Source: Mycobacterium shigaense
Lineage (GTDB): Bacteria > Actinomycetota > Actinomycetes > Mycobacteriales > Mycobacteriaceae
NCBI RefSeq assembly: GCF_002356315.1
Contig: NZ_AP018164.1
Coordinates: forward strand, 558,001-622,000
Direction of reading: 5' to 3'
Length of the DNA stretch: 64,000 nt
Below the pieces are notes generated by a model that was not told where the DNA came from, ran no database searches, and saw nothing but the letters and a program-made list of their open reading frames with translations. The position numbers and the translations under genes were made by a program. Positions 39,492 to 48,836 of the stretch are shown piece after piece (position 1 is the first letter of the stretch; each line of letters opens with the position of its first letter).

Positions 39492-40307
39492 CTAGCTGGA
39501 GCCCAGCTCGAACTCTCGGGTCTGCGCGCCGGCGTCGACGATCGCATCCAGCAGCCGGCGGGCGGCCGGCTGGGCCACGGTCTCGCGCAGCAGCTGATCC
39601 TCGATGCGCAGGCCGGTCCTCACGTCGATCCGCTCGTCCAGGGCGGCGTCGACGGCGCGCTTGGCCGCCGCGATCGCGGCCGGCGGGCTCGTCGCGATGC
39701 GCGCGGCCAGCCGGTCGACGAACGGCCGCAACTTCTCCGCCGGCAGGGCCCGGTCGAGGTATCCCCACGCCTCGGCGGTCGCGGCGTCGACGTCTCGGCC
39801 GCCGAGGATCACTTCGAGGGCCCGGCCGCGGCCGACCAGCCGCGGCAGTCGCTGCGTGCCGCCGCCACCGGGGATGATGCCCACCGACACCTCCGGGTGG
39901 CCGAGCACCGTCGTGCCGAGCGCCGCGTAGCGCAGGTCGAAGGCCATCACGAATTCGCAGCCGCCGCCGCGGCAGACACCGTCGATGACGGCGACGGTGG
40001 CCTTGGGCAGCGTCCGGACCTGTTCGGTGATGGCGTGGAAGAACGACAGCTCCTCGTGCAGCCCGACGTCGTCCGGCGGCAGGTGCTGGATCAACGCGAT
40101 GTCGGCGTGCGCGATGAAGATCTGCGGGTCGGCCGAGTCGACGATCAGCACCCGCACCTCGTCGTCGGTCCCGACCTCGTCCAGCAGGCGGTTGAACTCG
40201 GTAAGGAGCGGCACATCGAGGAGGTTGACCGGCGGATTGTCGATCGTCGCCCGGCAGATACCGCCCTGCGCCGCGACGCGAATGAGCTGGTAGTCCTCGT
40301 AGGCCAT
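39492..40307 (-). CDS. Enoyl-CoA hydratase/isomerase family protein
   Basis: A 271-residue crotonase-fold protein; the ATG at 40307 is preferred over a longer frame. The oxyanion-hole segments (ADPQIFIAHADIAL and the GVCRGGGCEFVMAFDLR Gly triplet) and the GIIPGGGGTQRLPRLVG motif are typical. Members hydrate or isomerise fatty-acyl-CoAs in beta-oxidation or cleave related thioesters. One of the two catalytic Glu positions is in HPEVSVGIIP; the other is less clear. Specificity is unknown. Confidence 0.9.
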   Translation of the reverse strand: MAYEDYQLIRVAAQGGICRATIDNPPVNLLDVPLLTEFNRLLDEVGTDDEVRVLIVDSADPQIFIAHADIALIQHLPPDDVGLHEELSFFHAITEQVRTLPKATVAVIDGVCRGGGCEFVMAFDLRYAALGTTVLGHPEVSVGIIPGGGGTQRLPRLVGRGRALEVILGGRDVDAATAEAWGYLDRALPAEKLRPFVDRLAARIATSPPAAIAAAKRAVDAALDERIDVRTGLRIEDQLLRETVAQPAARRLLDAIVDAGAQTREFELGSS

Positions 40308-40406
40308 GGCCGGAACGCTACCTGCCAAGCGGCCCAGCAAACCTTAATTTGGTTGTGACCTGGTCGCATTCTCGGTTCCGGGGCAAAAACAGATACCCTG
40401 TTTGGG

Positions 40407-41252
40407 ATGGTCCCCCTTTGGTTCACGCTCTCCGCGCTGTGCTTTGTCGGCGCGGTGGTGTTGCTGTACGTCGACGTCGATCGACGCCGCGGTCGCAGCA
40501 GACGCCGCAGGTCGTGGGCGCGGTCGCATGGCTTCGACTACGAGCGTGATTCGACCGACATCCTCAAGCGCTGGAAGCGCGGCGTGATCTCGACCGTCGG
40601 CGACGTTCCCGCCTACAACGTGGTGCTGGGCCAGATCCGCGGCGAGGCGGTCTACATCTTCGACCTGGAGGAAGTCGCGACGGTGATCGCGCTGCACCGC
40701 AAGGTGGGCACCAACGTCGTCGTCGACCTGCGGCTCAAGGGGCTCAAAGAGCCACGCGAGAGCGACATTTGGCTGTTGGGCGCCATCGGGCCGCGGATGG
40801 TGTACTCCACCAATCTGGACGCGGCCCGGCGGGCCTGCGACCGGCGTATGGTCACCTTCGCGCACACCGCGCCCGACTGCGCCGAGATCATGTGGAACGA
40901 GCAGAACTGGACGTTGGTCGCGCTGCCCATCGCCAGCACCCGCACCCAGTGGGACGAGGGGCTGCGCACGGTGCGCCAGTTCAACGACTTGCTGCGGGTG
41001 CTGCCGCCGATACCGGCGGAGGCGGAAGAGGGCGCGGCTCCGCGCAACGTGGCGCCGAGCCGTCCCTTGGCGCCGGCCGGCCGAGCGGAGCTACCGCCCC
41101 GGCGTGAGGGCCAGGACGTGGCCGGACTCCTCGGGGACGCCGCGCGCCGCGGCCCGGAGCCGGTCCGCCGCGAGGAGGCACGCCCGGACACGCTCCGGCG
41201 CCCGCCACCGTCCGGACGCAACGGCCATCAGGCCTCGAACTACCAGCACTGA
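40407..41252 (+). CDS. ttfA: TtfA, trehalose monomycolate transport factor
   Basis: A 281-residue membrane protein matching Rv0383c in size and neighbourhood (clpB and pyrE flank it). One N-terminal membrane helix (FTLSALCFVGAVVLLYVDV) is followed by a cytoplasmic core domain (about 40-200) and a basic, Pro-rich, probably disordered tail. TtfA is known to work with MmpL3 to move trehalose monomycolate across the inner membrane and is essential; assignment here rests on length, topology and synteny. The gene is 46 bases before pyrE on the same strand. Confidence 0.85.
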   Translation: MVPLWFTLSALCFVGAVVLLYVDVDRRRGRSRRRRSWARSHGFDYERDSTDILKRWKRGVISTVGDVPAYNVVLGQIRGEAVYIFDLEEVATVIALHRKVGTNVVVDLRLKGLKEPRESDIWLLGAIGPRMVYSTNLDAARRACDRRMVTFAHTAPDCAEIMWNEQNWTLVALPIASTRTQWDEGLRTVRQFNDLLRVLPPIPAEAEEGAAPRNVAPSRPLAPAGRAELPPRREGQDVAGLLGDAARRGPEPVRREEARPDTLRRPPPSGRNGHQASNYQH

Positions 41253-41298
41253 AAACCTCTGCACCGCAATCGCGGGGCGCTTCGCTACGCTATCGGTC

Positions 41299-41832
41299 AT
41301 GTCTGACCGCGACGAGCTGGCCGACCTGGTGAGCCGGCTGTCGGTGGTGCACGGACGCGTCACACTGTCCTCCGGCAAGGAAGCCGATTACTACGTCGAC
41401 CTGCGCCGCGCCACCCTGCATCACCGGGCGTCGGCACTCATCGGCAAGCTGATGCGCGAACTCACCGCGGATTGGGACTATTCGGTGGTCGGGGGCCTGA
41501 CGCTGGGCGCCGACCCCGTCGCCACCGCCATCATGCATTCGCCCGGCCGTCCCATCGACGCGTTCGTCGTCCGGAAGTCGGCGAAAACCCATGGGCTGCA
41601 ACGGCTTATCGAGGGGTCCGAGGTGTCGGGTCAGCGGGTGCTGGTGGTCGAGGACACCAGCACCACCGGCGGTTCGGCGCTGACGGCGGTGCACGCTGTG
41701 CAGGAGGCCGGGGGCGAGGTGGTCGGCGTGGCCACCGTGGTGGACCGCGCCACCGGCGCCGCCGAGGCCATCGAAGCCGAAGGACTGCCGTACCGCAGCG
41801 TGCTCGGCCTTGCCGATCTGGGGCTGGGCTGA
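41299..41832 (+). CDS. pyrE: Orotate phosphoribosyltransferase
   Basis: PyrE, 177 residues. It joins orotate and PRPP to make orotidine-5'-phosphate in pyrimidine synthesis. The PRPP-binding loop VLVVEDTSTTGGSALTAV is perfect, and FVVRKSAKTHG supplies the catalytic Lys region. The ATG at 41299 gives the family N-terminus (MSDRDELADLVSRLSVVHGRVTLSSGKEADYYVD). It is followed 13 bases later by a lipoprotein gene on the same strand. Confidence 0.96.
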   Translation: MSDRDELADLVSRLSVVHGRVTLSSGKEADYYVDLRRATLHHRASALIGKLMRELTADWDYSVVGGLTLGADPVATAIMHSPGRPIDAFVVRKSAKTHGLQRLIEGSEVSGQRVLVVEDTSTTGGSALTAVHAVQEAGGEVVGVATVVDRATGAAEAIEAEGLPYRSVLGLADLGLG

Positions 41833-41845
41833 GGCCGCCATCGTT

Positions 41846-42745
41846 GTGCGCATACTCATCGCGGTAACCGCCTGCCTGGCGCTGCTGCTGTCGGGCTGCT
41901 CGAGCTCGCGCCACCCCGCCCGCCCCTACGGGGCGCAACGGGCGCGGATCGGCGAGTCACTGGCGCTGCTCGGCTGGAATATGTCGGTGGCGGATCTGCG
42001 CTGGGACGGCGACTATGTGCTGATCGACGTCGACGCCTCCCCGACGGACCCCAAAGCGCCGCATGCCAAGCCGGACGACGTCCGGTTCGGCCTCTACGGG
42101 GCGCTCGCGCATCCGCTGGAGGCCAACGCGCTGGGCAGCTGCGATGCGGCGATGACCACCGTGCGCGACATCCACACCCCGCTGACGGCGCCGCCGGACC
42201 GGATGACCGGCACCGTCTGCCTGGGCCCGTTGAAGGACCGCAGTCAGGTCCGCGGTGTGTACGGCTACTCGACGCGCGACCGGATCTCGGACACTTCGGC
42301 GGCCTACCCGGCGGCGTTCCCGGTGGGGTTGATGCCGACCAACGTCAACGACACCGGCCTGGTGGTGAAGACGATCAGCCTGTCGGCGTGGCGCGCTGAC
42401 GGAGTCCCGGTGACCAAGGCCCAACTCGGCGACCCCGCCGCCTTCACCGGCAACGGCTACATGCTGCTGGGCTTGCAGGCCGACGCCTTGGCCGACCGCT
42501 ATCGCGACGACTCCGCCAAGCGGGGCGGCCCGATGATGCTGCTGGCCTCGCCGACCCTGCCCGGCCGCGGCCTGAACCCCGCCTGCGCGACGTACGGCGC
42601 CGCGGTGCTGATCCTGCCGGACGCGGCGTTGGACGCGGTGCACGTCGACGCGTCGCTGTGCACCCAGGGCGAGATCAACGACGCGCTGCTGTACGCGACG
42701 GTGGCGATCGTCGGCACCCACGCCGGCGTGTGGACCACGCGATGA
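41846..42745 (+). CDS. Lipoprotein of unknown function (Rv0381c-like)
   Basis: A 299-residue protein. From the GTG at 41846 it begins MRILIAVTACLALLLSGCSS, a short signal peptide with lipobox LSGC, so the mature protein is lipid-anchored outside the plasma membrane. The rest (about 280 residues) contains pairs of cysteines (LGSCDAA..., VCLG, NPACATYG, SLCTQG) likely to form disulfides. I recognise no enzymatic motif. The stop overlaps the next start (ATGA), tying it to the RNA methyltransferase gene. Confidence 0.83.
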   Translation: MRILIAVTACLALLLSGCSSSRHPARPYGAQRARIGESLALLGWNMSVADLRWDGDYVLIDVDASPTDPKAPHAKPDDVRFGLYGALAHPLEANALGSCDAAMTTVRDIHTPLTAPPDRMTGTVCLGPLKDRSQVRGVYGYSTRDRISDTSAAYPAAFPVGLMPTNVNDTGLVVKTISLSAWRADGVPVTKAQLGDPAAFTGNGYMLLGLQADALADRYRDDSAKRGGPMMLLASPTLPGRGLNPACATYGAAVLILPDAALDAVHVDASLCTQGEINDALLYATVAIVGTHAGVWTTR

Positions 42746-43392
42746 GCGAACCGGGGCCGGGGCCCACCGAATGGGCGGCTTCGGTCAACGGAGTCGGGCC
42801 GTGGGTGGGCGACCCGCCCGGCGATCCGCGGTATGACCCGATCCTGTTGCGCGACGGCGATACCCGCAACGTCGTCGACGCCTACCGCTACTGGACCCGC
42901 GAGGCGATCGTCGCCGACATCGACACGCGCCGGCATCCGCTGCACGTCGCGATCGAGAACTTCGGCCACGATGCCAACATCGGCTCGGTCGTGCGCACCG
43001 CCAACGCGTTCGCGGTCGACACCGTGCACATCGTCGGGCGCCGGCGTTGGAATCGGCGCGGGGCAATGGTGACCGATCGCTACCAGCGGCTGTGCCACCA
43101 CGACAGCACCGCCGAATTGCTGGCGTTCGCAACCGAAGCCGGGTTGACGGTGGTTGCGGTGGACAACGTCCCCGGCGCCGCACGCCTCGAGGAGACGACG
43201 CTGCCGCGCCAGTGTCTGCTGGTGTTCGGCCAGGAAGGCCCCGGCATCACCGACGGCATCCGGGACGGCGCGGCTCGCACGGTCTCGATCGCCCAGTTCG
43301 GCTCGACGCGCAGCATCAACGCCGGCGTGGCCGCCGGGATCGCGATGCACACCTGGATCCGCCAGCACGGGGACCTGAACACCGCCTGGTAG
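42742..43392 (+). CDS. SpoU/TrmH-family RNA 2'-O-methyltransferase
   Basis: A 216-residue SPOUT methyltransferase. The family motifs are IENFGHDANIGSVVRTANAFAV (motif 1, with the catalytic Asn/Arg), LVFGQEGPGI (motif 2, knot) and VSIAQFGSTRSINAGVAAGIAMH (motif 3). Members methylate ribose 2'-OH in tRNA or rRNA using S-adenosylmethionine; the target nucleotide is unknown. The start at 42742 is coupled to the upstream lipoprotein stop. It matches Rv0380c in neighbourhood. Confidence 0.92.
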   Translation: MSEPGPGPTEWAASVNGVGPWVGDPPGDPRYDPILLRDGDTRNVVDAYRYWTREAIVADIDTRRHPLHVAIENFGHDANIGSVVRTANAFAVDTVHIVGRRRWNRRGAMVTDRYQRLCHHDSTAELLAFATEAGLTVVAVDNVPGAARLEETTLPRQCLLVFGQEGPGITDGIRDGAARTVSIAQFGSTRSINAGVAAGIAMHTWIRQHGDLNTAW

Positions 43393-43448
43393 TTACGGGT
43401 GGGGCATCGGGTGTGCCTGCACGGTGACGCGAGTGCATCCTTGGCATC

Positions 43449-43503
43449 GAGCGTGCGTTCGCGGCGGCGACACGCCGAGCTGGGCCGCCGCGAGCGCACA
43501 CTC
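43449..43503. terminator. 20-bp palindrome between convergent genes
   Basis: GAGCGTGCGTTCGCGGCGGC (43449-43468) and GCCGCCGCGAGCGCACACTC (43484-43503) pair at 18 of 20 positions with a 15-base loop. It lies between the methyltransferase gene and eutC, and the eutC stop codon touches its right edge. A probable bidirectional terminator or intergenic repeat. Short direct repeats with CGCACTCAAA follow at 43494-43575. Confidence 0.6.
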
Positions 43504-44281
43504 AAAACCCTGAGGGCGCACTCAAAGTCCCTGGGGTACAACCAAAGTTCGTCGATGGCACACTCAATCCGCGGGTGGTGTCCTTCAGTGCGACGCCGGA
43601 GCGGCCGAGCTTGCGGGCCCCGGCCACCAGTGCCGCCGCGACGGCCGCGGCCGTCGCGTAGTCCAGGCCATCGGGCGGATGGATGTTGGAGATGCAGTTG
43701 CGGTCGGCGTCGGTGACGCCCGGCTTCGGGCGATGCGTCAGGTAGATGCCCAGGCTGTCGGCGACCGACAGGCCCGGGCGCTCGCCGATCAGCACGAGAA
43801 CCGTTGCCACGCCAAGGGATTGACCGATGTGATCGGCGAGCGCCACCCGCGCCTGGGTCGCGACGACCAGCGGCGCGATGCGGTAGCGGCCGTCGAACTG
43901 GCGGATCAGCGCGCCGACCATGCCCGCGCCGTGGTCGGTCAGGGCACGCGGGGAAAGGCCGTCGGCGAGCACTAAACCGATGTCCGCGTTGCACTTTGGC
44001 AGGTGCGACAAACCTTCGGGGCTGCGACCGAGGTCGGGCCGGCGTAGGTACTCGCCGCGGGTGGTCGCCCGGCTGCGCACCCGCAGCGGCTCGTCGACGC
44101 CGATGTCGCGCAGCTGCCCGACGAGGCGGTCGACGTCCAGCGGGTCATGCACGGCGTCGCGCGCCGCGGCGTGCGCGGCCTGAAACTCCAGTACCCGCCG
44201 GGTCGGCAGCGAGTAACCTGCGCGCCCCAGCCCGATGCGCGCCTGCGTGGTCGCCCGCAGCGGCGCCCAAAGGTCGGTCAT
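43502..44281 (-). CDS. eutC: Ethanolamine ammonia-lyase small subunit
   Basis: EutC, 259 residues. With EutB it forms the adenosylcobalamin-dependent enzyme that splits ethanolamine into acetaldehyde and ammonia. Typical stretches are IGLGRAGYSLPTRRVLEFQAAHAAARDAV, GLSPRALTDHGA and VLIGERPGLSVADSLGIYLTHRPKPGVTDADRNCISNIHP. The last 25 residues (TTRGLSVPSTNFGCTPGTLSAPSGF) look unlike the family and are encoded by short direct repeats and the palindrome edge, so the tail seems added. It starts at the eutB stop (TGATG). Confidence 0.94.
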   Translation of the reverse strand: MTDLWAPLRATTQARIGLGRAGYSLPTRRVLEFQAAHAAARDAVHDPLDVDRLVGQLRDIGVDEPLRVRSRATTRGEYLRRPDLGRSPEGLSHLPKCNADIGLVLADGLSPRALTDHGAGMVGALIRQFDGRYRIAPLVVATQARVALADHIGQSLGVATVLVLIGERPGLSVADSLGIYLTHRPKPGVTDADRNCISNIHPPDGLDYATAAAVAAALVAGARKLGRSGVALKDTTRGLSVPSTNFGCTPGTLSAPSGF

Positions 44282-45687
44282 CAGCCGGCCGCCAGCGCCC
44301 GCAGGGGCGACGTGGCGAGATCGACGGGCAGGATCCTGCCGTCGGCGTCGGCCATGCCCAGGCTCGCCAGCCAGGCCTCGAATTCGGGTGCGGGCCGCAG
44401 CCCCAAGGCTTTTCGCGCGTACAACACGTCGTGGAACGACAGGCTCTGATACCCGAGCATGATGTCGTCGGCGCCGGGCACGGCGATCACGAACGCGGTG
44501 CCCGCCGTGCCCAGCAGGGTCAGCAGCGTGTCCATGTCGTCCTGGTCGGCTTCGGCGTGGTTGGTGTAGCAGACGTCGACGCCCATTGGCAGCCCGAGTA
44601 TCTTCCCGCAGAAGTTGTCCTCCAGCCCGGCCCGGATGATCTGCTTGCCGTCGTAGAGATACTCGGGCCCGATGAATCCGACCACGGTGTCGACCAGCAT
44701 CGGTTGCAGCGCCCGGGCCACCGCGTAGGCCCTCGCCTCCAGCGTCTGCTGGTCGACCGGTTGGTTCCCCACCCCGAGATGGGCCCCGGCCGACAGGGCC
44801 GCGCCCTGTCCCGTCTCCAGGTACATGACGTTGTCGCCGACGGTCCCGCGGTGCAGCGACCGGGCCGCCTCGTTGGCCTCCAGCAGCATCGCGATCGACG
44901 TGCCGAAGCCGGTGTTGGCGCCCTCGGTGCCCGCGATCGACTGGAACACCAGGTCGACGGGCGCGCCCCGCTCGATCAGCTCCATCGTCGTCGTGACGTG
45001 GCACAGCACGCACGACTGCACGGGGATCGCGAACCGCTGGCGGATGTTGTCGAGCAGGTTCAACAAGTCCGCCGCGGCGTGCGGCGAGTCGGTCGCGGGG
45101 TTGATGCCGATGACGGCGTCGCCGCAGCCCAGCAGCAGGCCGTCGAGCATCGCGGCCGCGATGCCGCGTGGGTCGTCGGTGGGGTGGTTGGGCTGCAGGC
45201 GGCTGGCCAGCGTGCCCGGCAATCCGATGGTGGTGCGAAACGCCGCGGTGTTGGTCGCCGCGGCAGCAACCAGGATCAGGTCCTGGTTGCGCATGATCTT
45301 CGACGCCGCGGCCACCATCTCCGGCGTCAGCCCGGGCGAGACGGCGGCGATGCGTGCCGCGCCGTCGTCGCGGGACGCAGCATCCAGCAGCCAGTCGCGG
45401 AAGCCGCCCACGGTCAAATGCGCGATCGGGGCGAACGCCTCGCGGTCGTGGCCGTCGATGATGAGCCGGGTGACCTCGTCGGTCTCGTACGGGACAACCA
45501 CGTCGTCGAGGAACGTTGCCAGCGGGATGTCGGCCAACACCCAGGCCGCCGCGGCCCGCTGCGCATCGGAGTCGGCGGCGCAGCCGGCCAGCTGGTCACC
45601 GGAGCGCAGCGGCGTCGCCTTAGCCATTACGTCGACCAGCCCAGCAAAGGAATGGGTGGTCCCCGAAACGGTTTGCCGGTAGCGCAT
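44281..45687 (-). CDS. eutB: Ethanolamine ammonia-lyase large subunit
   Basis: EutB, 468 residues, the catalytic TIM-barrel subunit. Recognisable parts are MRNQDLILVAAAATNTAAFRTTIGLPGTL (substrate side), GDAVIGINPATDS, LCHVTTTMELIERGAPVDLVFQSIAGTEG and LPMGVDVCYTNHAEADQDDM. The enzyme lets cells use ethanolamine, from phosphatidylethanolamine, as nitrogen and carbon source. No reactivase (eutA), transporter or microcompartment gene is adjacent, so this is the minimal two-gene form. It is absent from this neighbourhood in M. tuberculosis as I recall. Confidence 0.96.
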   Translation of the reverse strand: MRYRQTVSGTTHSFAGLVDVMAKATPLRSGDQLAGCAADSDAQRAAAAWVLADIPLATFLDDVVVPYETDEVTRLIIDGHDREAFAPIAHLTVGGFRDWLLDAASRDDGAARIAAVSPGLTPEMVAAASKIMRNQDLILVAAAATNTAAFRTTIGLPGTLASRLQPNHPTDDPRGIAAAMLDGLLLGCGDAVIGINPATDSPHAAADLLNLLDNIRQRFAIPVQSCVLCHVTTTMELIERGAPVDLVFQSIAGTEGANTGFGTSIAMLLEANEAARSLHRGTVGDNVMYLETGQGAALSAGAHLGVGNQPVDQQTLEARAYAVARALQPMLVDTVVGFIGPEYLYDGKQIIRAGLEDNFCGKILGLPMGVDVCYTNHAEADQDDMDTLLTLLGTAGTAFVIAVPGADDIMLGYQSLSFHDVLYARKALGLRPAPEFEAWLASLGMADADGRILPVDLATSPLRALAAG

Positions 45688-45735
45688 ATGCCACAGTAGG
45701 CCACCCTTGACTCGGCATGCGGCAGGATCGGCGGT

Positions 45736-46878
45736 ATGGACCAGCTATGGGCGAACCGGGCGGCCAGCTCCGAAGCCGCTGTCGCGCAACGACACCTGCG
45801 GCGCCTGTGGGGGCTGCCCGGCACGCAGCTGGGCGTGGTGGCCTGGCCGCCGGCGCGCCAGGAGCGGCTGTTCGGTACCTGGCACTACTGGTGGCAGGCG
45901 CACCTGCTGGATTGCCTCGTCGACGCGCAGTTGCGCGACCCCCAGCCACACCGCCTCACCGAGATCAAGCGTCAGGTCCGCTCGCACCACCTGCGCAACA
46001 TCACCTGGACCAACAACTACTACGACGACATGGCATGGCTGGCGCTGGCGCTGGAGCGCGCCGCCCGGCTGGCGGGCGTCGAGCGCAAGCGCGCGCTGCG
46101 CACGTTGGCCGACCAATTCGTGCGGGCATGGATGCCCGAGGCCGGCGGCGGCATCCCGTGGCGCAAGCGCGAACAGTTCTTCAACGCCCCGGCCAACGGC
46201 CCGGCCGGCATCTTTCTCGCCCGTTACGGCGATCACCTGCGGCTCGCCGGGCAGATCGGGGACTGGATCGACCAGACGCTGATCGACCCGGAGACGCACC
46301 TGGTGTTCGACGGCATCAAGGACGGGTCGATGGTCCGCGCGCAGTACACCTACTGCCAGGGTGTGGTGCTCGGGCTGGAGACGGAGTTGGCCGCACGCAC
46401 CGGGGCCGAGGTCAGGAACCGGCACGCCGAGCGGGTGCACCGCCTGGTCGGGGCCGTCGGCGAGCATATGGCGCCGTCGGGGGTGCTGCAGGGCTCCGGC
46501 GGGGGCGACGGCGGGTTGTTCGCCGGCATCACGGCCCGCTACCTCGCGCTGGTGGCTACCACGCTGCCGGGCGAGTCCGCCGACGACGTGGTGGCCCGCG
46601 ACACCGCCCGCGCGATCGTGCTGCGGTCGGCGAAGTCGGCGTGGGACTACCGGCAGACCCTCGACGGGTTGCCGGTGTTCGGCGCATTCTGGGACCGCGA
46701 TGCCGAGGTGCCGACGGAAGGCGGGCAGCAGGCGCAGTTCGTCGCCGGCGCGGTGAACGCCTCCGAGACGGCCGAGCGGGATCTTTCGGTACAGCTGTCC
46801 GGGTGGATGCTGATGGAGGCCGCAGGTAAGGTCACCGCCGTGACATCAGGCAACGACGCCGACCGGCCGTCGCCGTGA
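45736..46878 (+). CDS. Glycoside hydrolase family 76 protein (Rv0365c-like)
   Basis: A 380-residue (alpha/alpha)6-barrel protein. The family's paired catalytic aspartates are in NNYYDDMAWLALALER (about 96-111), and the aromatic subsites in TWHYWWQAHLLD and YTYCQGVVLG fit GH76. Known members are endo-alpha-1,6-mannanases; in mycobacteria likely substrates are the mannan backbone of lipomannan or related glycans. There is no signal peptide, so the protein would act in the cytoplasm unless exported another way. The stop overlaps the next gene (GTGA). Confidence 0.88.
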   Translation: MDQLWANRAASSEAAVAQRHLRRLWGLPGTQLGVVAWPPARQERLFGTWHYWWQAHLLDCLVDAQLRDPQPHRLTEIKRQVRSHHLRNITWTNNYYDDMAWLALALERAARLAGVERKRALRTLADQFVRAWMPEAGGGIPWRKREQFFNAPANGPAGIFLARYGDHLRLAGQIGDWIDQTLIDPETHLVFDGIKDGSMVRAQYTYCQGVVLGLETELAARTGAEVRNRHAERVHRLVGAVGEHMAPSGVLQGSGGGDGGLFAGITARYLALVATTLPGESADDVVARDTARAIVLRSAKSAWDYRQTLDGLPVFGAFWDRDAEVPTEGGQQAQFVAGAVNASETAERDLSVQLSGWMLMEAAGKVTAVTSGNDADRPSP

Positions 46879-48836
46879 GTGAGTTCGACGGCAGCTGGAC
46901 CCCGGACGAGGCGAACCTCGCCGCGGCGAACCTGACCCGCTTCACGGGCTGGCTCGCCGAGACCGGGCGCGGTACCTACACCGATTACCAAGAGCTGTGG
47001 GCGAAGTCGGTCGACGACGTCGCCTGGTTCTGGGACGCCGTGTGGAACTACTTCGACATCGAGACCGACGGCCCGCCGACCGCGGTGCTGGGCAACTCCG
47101 AGATGCCGGGCGCCGAGTGGTTTCCCGGCGCCACCATCAACTACGCCGGCGAGATCTTCCGGCACGCCACCGACGCGCGCCCTGCGATGATCGTCGTCGG
47201 CGAGGACGGCTCGACCGAATGGTCGTGGGCACGGCTGCAGCGCGAGACCGCCGCGTTCGCCGCGTACCTGCGCGGCCTCGGGGTGCGGTCCGGCGACGCC
47301 GTCGTCGGGTATCTGCCCAATGTCGGCGAGGCCGTCGTCGCCGCGCTGGCCGCGGCCAGCATCGGGGCGATCTGGGCGGTGTGCAACCAGGACGTGTCGG
47401 TCGACGGCGTGATCGCGCGGCTGGGTCAGCTACGGCCTTCGGTGCTGGTTGCCACCGACGGCTCGCTGTACAGCGGCAAACGCATCGACCGGCGCACCGA
47501 ACTGGCCGCGATCCGCGGGGGGATGCTGACGCTGCGGGCCACCGTGGTGGTGCCGCGTCTCGGCCTGGACCTCGAAGACCAAGGGGCGCAGGTGGTTTCG
47601 TGGGCGGCGGCGGTCGAGGCGGAGGCGCCCCTCGAGATCGCGCCGGTGCCGTTCGCGCACCCGCTGTGGGTGATGTTCTCGTCGGGAACCACCGGCAAGC
47701 CGAAGGGGATCGTGCACGGCCACGGCGGCGCGACGCTGGAACACCTCAAATACCTGACGCTGCAACTGGATTTACACGCCGGCGACCGATTCTTCTGGTA
47801 CTCGTCGACCAGCTGGATGATGTGGAACTTCCAGGTCTCCGGGCTGCTGGTGGACACCACGATCGTGCTCTACGACGGCAGCCCGACCTACCCGACGACC
47901 GACGGCCTGTTCAAGGTGGCCGCCGACGCCGGGGTTACCTTCCTGGGCGCCGGCGCCGGCTATTTCCTCGGCTGCGCGAAACAGGAACTCACACCAGGCA
48001 AGTCGTATCAGCTCGACCAGGTGCGCGCGGTGGGGTCGACGGGGTCGCCGCTGCCGGCGGCGGCATTCCGCTGGGTGCAGGAGGGGCTGGGTCGGCGGGT
48101 TCCGGTGATCTCGATGTCCGGCGGCACCGACGTCTGCACGGCCTTCATCGGCGGCAGCCCGACCATGCCGGTGGTCGCGGGCGAGCTGAACTGCATCTGC
48201 CTGGGCGCCGCCATCGAGGCGTGGGTGGGCCCGCAGAGCCCGGTCATCGGGGAGGAGGGCGAGCTGGTCGTGACCAAGCCCATGCCGTCGATGCCGGTGT
48301 TCTTCTGGAACGACGACGACGGCAGCCGCTACCGCGCCGCCTACTTCGACAAGTACCCGGGCGTCTGGTGCCACGGTGATTGGCTGACCATCAGCGAGCG
48401 GGGATCGGTTGTGGTGCATGGACGTTCGGATGCCACGCTGAACCGGATGGGCGTGCGGATGGGCAGCGCGGACATCTACGGCCCCGTCGAACGCATGCCC
48501 GAAATACGCGACTGCGTCGTGGTCGGCATCGAGCAGGACGACGGCGGCTACTGGATGCCGCTGTTCGTTGACCTGGCCGACGGCGTCGACCTGGACGAGG
48601 ACCTGCGCTCGCGAATCGTCGCGGCCATCCGGACCCACGCCTCGCCGCGGCACGTCCCCGACGACATCCTGGCGGTGGCCGGCATCCCGCGCACGTTGAC
48701 CGGCAAGCGGCTGGAAATCCCGATCAAGCGGATCCTGCTCGGCACGGCGCCCGCCGATGCGGTGCAGAAGAGTTCGGTGGACCGGCCCGAGCTATTCGAC
48801 GGGTTCGTTCAATACCGCAGGACTCGGGTCTCCTGA
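46875..48836 (+). CDS. Acetoacetyl-CoA synthetase (acetoacetate-CoA ligase)
   Basis: A 653-residue adenylate-forming ligase. Acetoacetyl-CoA synthetase features include the N-terminal extension (YTDYQELWAKSVDDVAWFWDAVWNYFDI) and AEWFPGATINYAGEIF. The ATP loop is SSGTTGKPKGIVHG, the adenylation motif YDGSPTYP with later RGSVVVHGRSDATLNRMGVRMG, and the catalytic Lys is in LTGKRLEIPIK. It activates acetoacetate for lipid or ketone-body use. It overlaps the GH76 gene by 4 bases. Its 3' end overlaps the convergent DedA gene by 45 bases. Confidence 0.92.
   Translation: MSEFDGSWTPDEANLAAANLTRFTGWLAETGRGTYTDYQELWAKSVDDVAWFWDAVWNYFDIETDGPPTAVLGNSEMPGAEWFPGATINYAGEIFRHATDARPAMIVVGEDGSTEWSWARLQRETAAFAAYLRGLGVRSGDAVVGYLPNVGEAVVAALAAASIGAIWAVCNQDVSVDGVIARLGQLRPSVLVATDGSLYSGKRIDRRTELAAIRGGMLTLRATVVVPRLGLDLEDQGAQVVSWAAAVEAEAPLEIAPVPFAHPLWVMFSSGTTGKPKGIVHGHGGATLEHLKYLTLQLDLHAGDRFFWYSSTSWMMWNFQVSGLLVDTTIVLYDGSPTYPTTDGLFKVAADAGVTFLGAGAGYFLGCAKQELTPGKSYQLDQVRAVGSTGSPLPAAAFRWVQEGLGRRVPVISMSGGTDVCTAFIGGSPTMPVVAGELNCICLGAAIEAWVGPQSPVIGEEGELVVTKPMPSMPVFFWNDDDGSRYRAAYFDKYPGVWCHGDWLTISERGSVVVHGRSDATLNRMGVRMGSADIYGPVERMPEIRDCVVVGIEQDDGGYWMPLFVDLADGVDLDEDLRSRIVAAIRTHASPRHVPDDILAVAGIPRTLTGKRLEIPIKRILLGTAPADAVQKSSVDRPELFDGFVQYRRTRVS

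Noticed and set aside
43502..45013. A 503-codon version of eutC extending through eutB
   Set aside because: The first half is eutB read in the wrong frame; the EutC family start is at 44281.
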